Under the pieces are notes generated by a model. The model did no database searches. It saw nothing but the letters and a program-made list of their open reading frames with translations, and was not told the origin of the DNA. Source: CAZLBV01 sp964557845 (GTDB taxonomy: Bacteria; Acidobacteriota; Aminicenantia; Aminicenantales; Aminicenantaceae). Taken from it: a stretch of 47,919 nucleotides of DNA. Below are positions 43,060 through 47,919 of this stretch, one piece after another. Each line of letters begins with the position of its first letter. Position 1 is the stretch's first letter. Location of the stretch: positions 1-47,919 of the forward strand of contig CAZLBV010000243.1 of NCBI GenBank assembly GCA_964557845.1, in the 5' to 3' direction. Both the position numbers and the translations under genes were made by a program.

Positions 43060-43617
43060 ATGCTTAAAAATTTGCATGAAAAAAAAGGATTGCAGCTCTT
43101 TCTTGGTCTAGCAGCCGGCTTCTGCTTTGGTTTTTTGCTGGAGAAGGGAGGAGTAACCCGCTACGATGTTATCGTCGGTCAGCTTCTCCTTAGGGATTTT
43201 ACCGTGATCAAGATCATGCTGTCCGCAGTAGTGACCGGCATGTTGGGAATCCATCTTCTTCGCAGCTTGAAAATAGTCCGGCTTCATCCCAAGCCTGGTT
43301 CAATAGGAAGTTCGGTTATAGGCGGCCTTATTTTCGGGCTGGGATTCGCTATCCTCGGCTACTGTCCCGGAACTATCGCCGGAGCGGTCGGTCAGGGCTG
43401 GTTGGACGCTCTTGTCGGCGGCCTTGCCGGTATTATTATCGGCGCCGGGCTTTTTGCCAGCGTGTATCCCCGACTTCAGACAACCATTTTGGCCAAGGGG
43501 TACTTCGGAGAAAAAACGATTCCGCAGGTTTTTAAAGTCAACCCCTGGGTTGTTGTTATTCCTGCTGCGGTGCTGATCACAGTTTTTCTTTACTGGCTGG
43601 AAAAAAGCGGGCTCTAG
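43060..43617 (+). CDS. YeeE/YedE-family sulfur transporter, second half
   Basis: The 185-residue membrane protein has about five spans and the motif LGYCPGTIAGA with Cys102, which corresponds to the second cysteine gate of fused YeeE proteins. Cys22 lies in the first span. The start is set at ATG 43060 behind GAGAGGAG; a longer frame from 43000 lies inside the previous gene. The pair should act as a heterodimer in the cytoplasmic membrane. Nothing after it shows a clear terminator. Confidence 0.88.
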   Translation: MLKNLHEKKGLQLFLGLAAGFCFGFLLEKGGVTRYDVIVGQLLLRDFTVIKIMLSAVVTGMLGIHLLRSLKIVRLHPKPGSIGSSVIGGLIFGLGFAILGYCPGTIAGAVGQGWLDALVGGLAGIIIGAGLFASVYPRLQTTILAKGYFGEKTIPQVFKVNPWVVVIPAAVLITVFLYWLEKSGL

Positions 43618-43703
43618 TCAAAGTTATGCATTCATATCCAAGCACACCAAAATCAGGATCTTGTATCAACGAAAGACCTGATTGAAAAAGTCAGGACCAA
43701 AGA

Positions 43704-43718
43704 CTGTCAAGTTGACAG
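43704..43718. promoter_or_regulatory. Possible operator palindrome
   Basis: CTGTCAA-G-TTGACAG is a perfect 7-bp inverted repeat with a one-base centre, upstream of the hydrolase gene at 43794. Its right arm is also a consensus -35 box, but no good -10 follows. Confidence 0.3.
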
Positions 43719-43793
43719 AAACCTTGAATTTCTCAATTGACTTAGCACAGAGAATATGAGAGGATTCCTGTTCTTAAATTACCATTTAACACC

Positions 43794-44558
43794 ATGACTG
43801 AAACAAAAGAAAATCTCATACTTGTAAATGCTTTCTATACCAACAGCATCATCCTGCACGATTTTTTAGAATATTTAAAAGAGCATTTTAATCTCTATTT
43901 TATAGACCTACCCGGTTTTATAAGCACTGTTCCTCCTCTTTCCGAGGTAAACCTTGAAAATTATGCTGTATATGTGGGAAAAAAGGTCAATGAATTGAAT
44001 CTGGACCATTTTATAATGGGAGGCATCTCCTTTGGTTTTTTGATCGCCAACCGGATCGCTCTGAATGGAAACTGCAAGGGAATTATTGCTATTACACCCT
44101 ACCTCAATTCTGAATCTCTAAATCTACATCCCTTTCGGAAGAGGGCTTACTCCTTATTTGTGAACATGGCCGATTCCTTCAGGCCGACCGAAAGGCTGTG
44201 GAGAACCAACACTATAAAGAAATTAGCCCGCTGGTACAGTTCCTACCCGCCGGAAAGAGTAGATATCATCCTGGATGAGATGGATCCAAAAACTTTTTTT
44301 AAGACCGGCAAACTTATTCTTAACGGGAATGAGCAGTTTATGGTTCAGAATCTTCCCTATGTACTTGTAGCCAATCCCCAAGACACCACTATCAAATATG
44401 AATATCTTCTAAGAACCTTTAAGGATAATGTCAGCAGACTTTTCATTTGTGACACCGACATCGAACATTTCCCTCAAACAATCTGCAAACAATACTTTGC
44501 GGAAAGATTCAGCACTGCCCAGATAAATGAAATAACCTCCTTCCTCAACAATATTTAA
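43794..44558 (+). CDS. Alpha/beta-hydrolase-like protein, cytoplasmic
   Basis: The 254-residue protein has no signal peptide. It shows ILVNAFYTNSIIL at the start (oxyanion loop, without the usual HG), IDLPGF, a nucleophile elbow GGISFG near residue 80 and a possible catalytic His in DIEHFPQ near residue 225. Overall it resembles a divergent alpha/beta-hydrolase, comparable to small lipases or thioesterases. The substrate is unknown. The ATG has no clear ribosome site. It precedes a UPF0104 flippase-like gene by 29 nt, so the pair may be one unit acting on lipids; that is inference. Confidence 0.7.
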   Translation: MTETKENLILVNAFYTNSIILHDFLEYLKEHFNLYFIDLPGFISTVPPLSEVNLENYAVYVGKKVNELNLDHFIMGGISFGFLIANRIALNGNCKGIIAITPYLNSESLNLHPFRKRAYSLFVNMADSFRPTERLWRTNTIKKLARWYSSYPPERVDIILDEMDPKTFFKTGKLILNGNEQFMVQNLPYVLVANPQDTTIKYEYLLRTFKDNVSRLFICDTDIEHFPQTICKQYFAERFSTAQINEITSFLNNI

Positions 44559-44587
44559 AAATATAAAATACATAAGATTACAAGAGC

Positions 44588-45556
44588 ATGAACCGAAAAG
44601 TCGTCTTGAACGCTGCCTGGATCATTGGCATTGGCCTCATTATCATTCTGGTAATCAAGACCGGTCCTGGACAGATCTGGCTGAATATCAAATCGGTTTC
44701 CCTCGTTAACTTTCTTATCCTGTTTTGCTTGCGTTTCATTTACTGGCTGCTTCGTACTTTTTACTGGAAAATTATTCTCAACCAATTTGAACCAGGCCTC
44801 CCCTTTTTTCATTTATTCCAGGCACGGATGGCTGGACATGCCATAAGCTACCTCACTCCTGCCGCCCACCTCGGAGGAGAAGTGATCCGAACTCTCATGG
44901 TAAACTGTCCGAACCGAAGGAAATGTCTGGCTTCGGTCATCCTGGATAAAACCATTGAAATTCTGACCGTTGTTTTCTTTGCGGTCATTGGCTTGGTCAT
45001 TGCTCTTATTCGAATTTCAATTCCTCCGAATATAAAGATTTTTCTCATTGGCGCTGTTGTGATCGTGTGTCTGTTTATCGTCTTTTTGATCCACAAACAG
45101 AAAAAAGGATTACTGATCTGGCTTACCGATCTTATAGGAAAAACCCGCATCCGATTCAAGGCATTCGAAATAAACAGAGAAAAGATCGAGGAAGCTGACT
45201 TCTATATCTCTGAATTTTTTTCAGTTCACAGGAAATATCTCTTTTATTCCATATTGTTTTATGCCTTAATCATTTTCTTCTGGACAGCGGAAATTCATCT
45301 CACCCTGGTTGTTATGGGAGCCGATGTAAATATTTTAGACAGCTTTCTGATTGTTACACTGGGAACCATCGCCTTTTTTCTGCCTTTTTTTCCTGCTTCC
45401 ATCGGGACCTATGAAGCCGCCTATGTGGCAGTTTTTGAAATTCTGGGAATGCAGGCCGGCACCGGCCTGGCGCTTACCGTGATCCGCAGAATATTGGCTC
45501 TTTTCTGGGCTGGATTTGGCCTGGTTATGATCTTTATCAAACAGCATAGAAATTAG
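44588..45556 (+). CDS. UPF0104 / lysylphosphatidylglycerol-synthase-TM flippase-like membrane protein
   Basis: The 322-residue protein has about eight membrane spans and the LPG_synthase_TM (PF03706) landmarks: ARMAGHAISYLTPAAHLGGEVIRTLMV, a charged middle loop, and FFLPFFPASIGTYEAAYVAVFEILG near the end. Members move lipids or lipid-linked sugars across membranes, or form the membrane part of aminoacyl-lipid synthases. The soluble aminoacyl-transferase domain of MprF is missing here. It follows the hydrolase gene closely with only a weak ribosome site. Confidence 0.88.
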   Translation: MNRKVVLNAAWIIGIGLIIILVIKTGPGQIWLNIKSVSLVNFLILFCLRFIYWLLRTFYWKIILNQFEPGLPFFHLFQARMAGHAISYLTPAAHLGGEVIRTLMVNCPNRRKCLASVILDKTIEILTVVFFAVIGLVIALIRISIPPNIKIFLIGAVVIVCLFIVFLIHKQKKGLLIWLTDLIGKTRIRFKAFEINREKIEEADFYISEFFSVHRKYLFYSILFYALIIFFWTAEIHLTLVVMGADVNILDSFLIVTLGTIAFFLPFFPASIGTYEAAYVAVFEILGMQAGTGLALTVIRRILALFWAGFGLVMIFIKQHRN

Positions 45557-45639
45557 TTTTCTATCAAACCTAACGAAAAGTGGTAAAATGAATGTTATTT
45601 GGGCCGACCTTTTTAACTTAAGATGTAACTTTAAACCTA

Positions 45640-45668
45640 TTGAACTATTTCTATAGATATAGTATTCT
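45640..45668 (+). promoter_or_regulatory. Candidate sigma-70 promoter of the tri-histidine repeat gene
   Basis: TTGAAC (45640-45645), 17 nt, TATTCT (45663-45668). The predicted leader is only about 13 nt, just enough for the GGAG ribosome site. Confidence 0.5.
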
Positions 45669-45687
45669 TTGCGGCAGGAGAAAAAAA

Positions 45688-46410
45688 ATGAATAAAAAAC
45701 TCTATGTTTTAACTTTACTGTTACTGATCAGCTCAGGATTTCTAGTCAGTGGATGGATCGATTCTCAACAGGAAGAAACAGAATCCAATGTCCCAGAGTT
45801 AATGGAGTTTCACTCTATAATCTATCCTATCTGGCATGACGCCTTCCCTGATAAAGACTTTGAAGCATTAAGAAGTTACGTCAGTGAGATAAATTCCCTC
45901 GCAGAAGATGTCTATACCGCCTCACTCCCAGGAATATTACGGGATAAACAAGCCAAATGGGAGGAAGGACTGAAAGAATTTAAACAAGCTGTGGATGATT
46001 ACAATTCAGCCACCGCCGGGGACAACAATGAGGCCCTCCTGCAGGCTGCGGAAGATCTGCATGCCAAATACGAGATGATGGTCAGGATAATCAGGCCGGT
46101 TCTTAAAGAGATGGATGAATTCCATAAGGTTCTCTACGTTATCTATCATAAATATCTGCCCGAAAAGGAATTCGACAAAATAAAATCTGTGACGGAAGAC
46201 CTTCTGGTTAAAGCAGAAGCTATCACTCAAGCTGAACTCCCTAAGAGGCTGGCGGATAAAAACGAAGAATTCACACATGCCGCTCAAGAGCTGTACGAAT
46301 CGGTTAAGGATTTAAACAGCACAATCAGTTCTGAGGATGAAGAAGCCATCAACTCAGCCGTCGAACATATGCATACTCAGTATCAAAACCTAGAAGCCAT
46401 TTTTGATTAG
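45688..46410 (+). CDS. Exported duplicated tri-histidine helical protein, unknown family
   Basis: After a signal peptide (cut near residue 22) the 240-residue product consists of two helical repeats shifted by exactly 104 residues with no gaps. His42, His50 and His125 of the first match His146, His154 and His229 of the second. Other positions also match: EFH at 41-42 and 145-146, Pro54 and Pro158, Phe58 and Phe162, Asp86 and Asp190. Each repeat looks like an antiparallel helical bundle with an HxxxxxxxH pair in helix 1 and a third His in the last helix, a plausible metal or haem site. I do not recognise the family. GGAG lies seven bases before the ATG; its stop overlaps the convergent gene by 4 nt. 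Confidence 0.8.
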   Translation: MNKKLYVLTLLLLISSGFLVSGWIDSQQEETESNVPELMEFHSIIYPIWHDAFPDKDFEALRSYVSEINSLAEDVYTASLPGILRDKQAKWEEGLKEFKQAVDDYNSATAGDNNEALLQAAEDLHAKYEMMVRIIRPVLKEMDEFHKVLYVIYHKYLPEKEFDKIKSVTEDLLVKAEAITQAELPKRLADKNEEFTHAAQELYESVKDLNSTISSEDEEAINSAVEHMHTQYQNLEAIFD

Positions 46411-47249
46411 TTTTCTTTTATTATAGTCTCGGTTTCAACCGTGAAAAATTTATAGTCACTATAAACTGTGGTAAGCTCGGAACGGATAAACTTTTTACCT
46501 TTCTCATCAATATAAGCCTCTTGAATACTGTGCTTGCTGGGAAATCGAATGGAATTTTTTTCATAGTTGAACTCAGTGATTATAATGATATCAGGCTCCG
46601 ACTCGTACCGCTCGGCAGTTTCTTCAATTCGAACATAACCTCTAATTGATTTGGGATTCCATTCGATCTTCAAAATGCTGAAATCATCCTTTTTAATCCA
46701 AATTTTTCCATAGGCATTATAATCTTCCAGTGATTTCGGAATCGCTTCCAAAACCACAATCGTCTCATCATCCCCCTTATCATCTGCTTTTATCCTATAC
46801 TCAAAGAGGTCCTGCCTTTCCCAGTTCAGCAGGTCGATCGGCCCATAGAGGACATTTTGGTATTGAAAGGTAGATGTTTTTAATTTGGCATTTTTTTCAT
46901 GTTTTTTTCTGCCGTTCTCCTTTAATAAAATCCGAGATTCTTCAATTCTATGATTTTTTTTGATAAATTGATAATCATAAACATAGGTATTCCTTTTTAA
47001 CCAAGGACGCATACTGGGATAATCTTTAGACCAATTGATTTCTTCTTCAATCTCCTCAAGGCAGATAAAATCGATAACTGCTTTTTCCAGTAAATAGCAG
47101 TATTCGCCGGTTTCCCTCAGAATTACTTCTAAGCTTCTTTGTTCATCATTTTTTTCTGAGATGCTTTGTGGATTTGGAAACAGTGAAACAGACAAAATTG
47201 AAAGAGATAACAGCAACACCAGGATGATAACATGCTTGGGTATTCTCAC
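46407..47249 (-). CDS. Exported LolA-like / outer-membrane lipoprotein-sorting-like protein
   Basis: The 280-residue product has a signal peptide (IILVLLLSLSILSVSLF). The rest has the pattern of LolA-superfamily proteins that follow 'outer membrane lipoprotein-sorting' annotation: YDYQFIKKNHRIEESRILLKENG, then IWIKKDDFSILKIEWNPKSIRGY and FPSKHSIQEAYIDEKGKKFIRSELTTVYSDYKFFTVETET. The assignment is by general pattern only. The frame runs up to a TTG at 47306, but GTG 47249 with AAGGAA seven bases upstream puts the signal peptide at the N-terminus. Confidence 0.6.
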   Translation of the reverse strand: MRIPKHVIILVLLLSLSILSVSLFPNPQSISEKNDEQRSLEVILRETGEYCYLLEKAVIDFICLEEIEEEINWSKDYPSMRPWLKRNTYVYDYQFIKKNHRIEESRILLKENGRKKHEKNAKLKTSTFQYQNVLYGPIDLLNWERQDLFEYRIKADDKGDDETIVVLEAIPKSLEDYNAYGKIWIKKDDFSILKIEWNPKSIRGYVRIEETAERYESEPDIIIITEFNYEKNSIRFPSKHSIQEAYIDEKGKKFIRSELTTVYSDYKFFTVETETIIKEN

Positions 47250-47364
47250 TAGGGATTCCTTTGTTTGGATATTAACATAATGATAGAAAAAGATGAAATA
47301 AGCCAAAACGATAATAGTAAAAGTGAAAGTACAAATTTTTTAAAAGTAAAAAAGCGGTATTATC

Positions 47365-47919
47365 TCAGTTGACGACCACTTCCTGCTTATCGTCATCAAA
47401 GCTCACCCGTTTCCCGGTATGCATGGCAGCAATGGTCATACACAGGGCCACAGAATGATTATATCCGGCAAAAATATCAGCATTAGGTTTTTCCCGGCTG
47501 CGGACACATTCCATCCAGTTCCCCATATGAGCCAGCGTATCCTGGTCGACGCCGGTGTTGGCCCCGGTCTCGACGCCGCCTCTCGCCGCTATTGATTCTT
47601 CCTCCAGCAGATTTTCCTTCATCCCCATGGCTTCCGCCATTTGCTGCGTAAGCCCTCCCCTGGGGGTAACTCGATTGGAAGCCAGATCCAGCGTCCCGGC
47701 ATTGGAAAAGTATAACTCCTTGGTCCCTCCGGCTGAGTTGGTCTGACGGGAGGCGTATATAACCTGAAAACCTTTGGCCATATCCTTAAGAGGCCCATAA
47801 TCGAAAACTGCCGTCAACGTATCCCAATTTTTCCGTCCATCCCTCCATAAATACAGCCCCCCGTTGACCACCACACTGCGCGGCCGGGGAAGGTCTGTAA
47901 ACCAGTGGACCGTATCGAT
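47365..47919 (-). CDS. Gfo/Idh/MocA-family oxidoreductase, C-terminal part (5' end cut off)
   Basis: The frame stays open from the window edge to the stop at 47365 (184 residues). The first visible residues IDTVHWFTDLPRPRSVVVNG and the following GGLYLWRDGRKNWDTL belong to the C-terminal substrate domain of Gfo/Idh/MocA oxidoreductases found in many Planctomycete- and Acidobacteria-like genomes. The end has NWMECVRSREKPNADIFAGYNHSVALCMTIAAMHTGKRV, the usual closing motif. The N-terminal NAD-binding Rossmann domain lies outside. Members oxidise or epimerise sugars and inositols with NAD(P). Its composition is richer in G+C than the preceding genes. Confidence 0.9.
   Translation of the reverse strand: MDTVHWFTDLPRPRSVVVNGGLYLWRDGRKNWDTLTAVFDYGPLKDMAKGFQVIYASRQTNSAGGTKELYFSNAGTLDLASNRVTPRGGLTQQMAEAMGMKENLLEEESIAARGGVETGANTGVDQDTLAHMGNWMECVRSREKPNADIFAGYNHSVALCMTIAAMHTGKRVSFDDDKQEVVVN

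Noticed and set aside
1..47919. tRNA or rRNA genes, or a CRISPR array
   Set aside because: No tRNA-like TTCGA arms with acceptor pairing, no rRNA segments and no regularly spaced direct repeats of 25-40 nt were found in the gaps.

Overview
The window reads as one piece of chromosome from a diderm (Gram-negative) bacterium of moderate, somewhat A+T-rich composition. Evidence for an outer membrane is two TonB-dependent receptors, an outer-membrane-barrel candidate, many lipobox signal peptides and secreted glycosidases. The mix (archaeal/spirochaete-type PheRS, an SBBP-repeat protein with BACON-like tail, a Gld-type ABC cluster with a DUF4340 protein, secreted GH2 enzymes, a Gfo/Idh/MocA end) suggests Acidobacteriota-like lineages such as Candidatus Aminicenantes. 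This assignment is inference; there is no rRNA or tRNA in the window. Both ends cut genes: msrB at the left and a Gfo/Idh/MocA oxidoreductase at the right.

Layout. 1-3.8 kb: MsrB lipoprotein, a small lipoprotein, a membrane-anchored MutS-like ATPase and an exported metallo-beta-lactamase-fold protein. 4.1-10.9 kb: a GldA/GldF/GldG-type ABC exporter with a DUF4340 partner, then htpG. 10.9-11.5 kb: a type II pseudopilin gene on the minus strand with a near-perfect sigma-54 promoter. 11.9-17.3 kb: a secreted GH2 enzyme with the exo-glucosaminidase-type Asp, a MATE exporter and a lipoprotein hydrolase. 17.4-21.1 kb (minus strand): TonB receptor, ECF S-component, methyltransferase and ECF T-component in overlapping order, behind an interrupted palindrome. 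21.2-26.3 kb (minus): amidase, then pheS-pheT of the archaeal type, with a strong promoter whose transcript would start almost directly with a terminator-like hairpin. 26.6-34.5 kb: outer-membrane barrel, SBBP protein, second TonB receptor, TPR protein, and a winged-helix regulator with its membrane partner. A 252-bp TA-flanked MITE-like element fills the gap between regulator and TPR genes.

34.7-38.8 kb: a second, paralogous secreted GH2 enzyme with a conventional Glu acid/base, then a peroxiredoxin behind a PerR-like box and a PerR gene. 39.2-43.6 kb: a sulfur block made of an SLC13-type permease, a CstB-like persulfide dioxygenase/rhodanese fusion and split YeeE/YedE sulfur transporters. 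43.8-47.9 kb: an alpha/beta-hydrolase-like protein, a flippase-like UPF0104 membrane protein, an exported protein made of two gapless 104-residue repeats that each carry three histidines in register, an exported LolA-like protein and the Gfo/Idh/MocA end.

The most unusual items are the MITE-like element and its degenerate partial copy, the pheST control region and zinc-ribbon insert in PheT, the duplicated tri-histidine protein, the sigma-54 pseudopilin promoter, the degenerate octamer arrays in two intergenic regions, and the TonB-ECF-methyltransferase cluster that lacks an ATPase gene.
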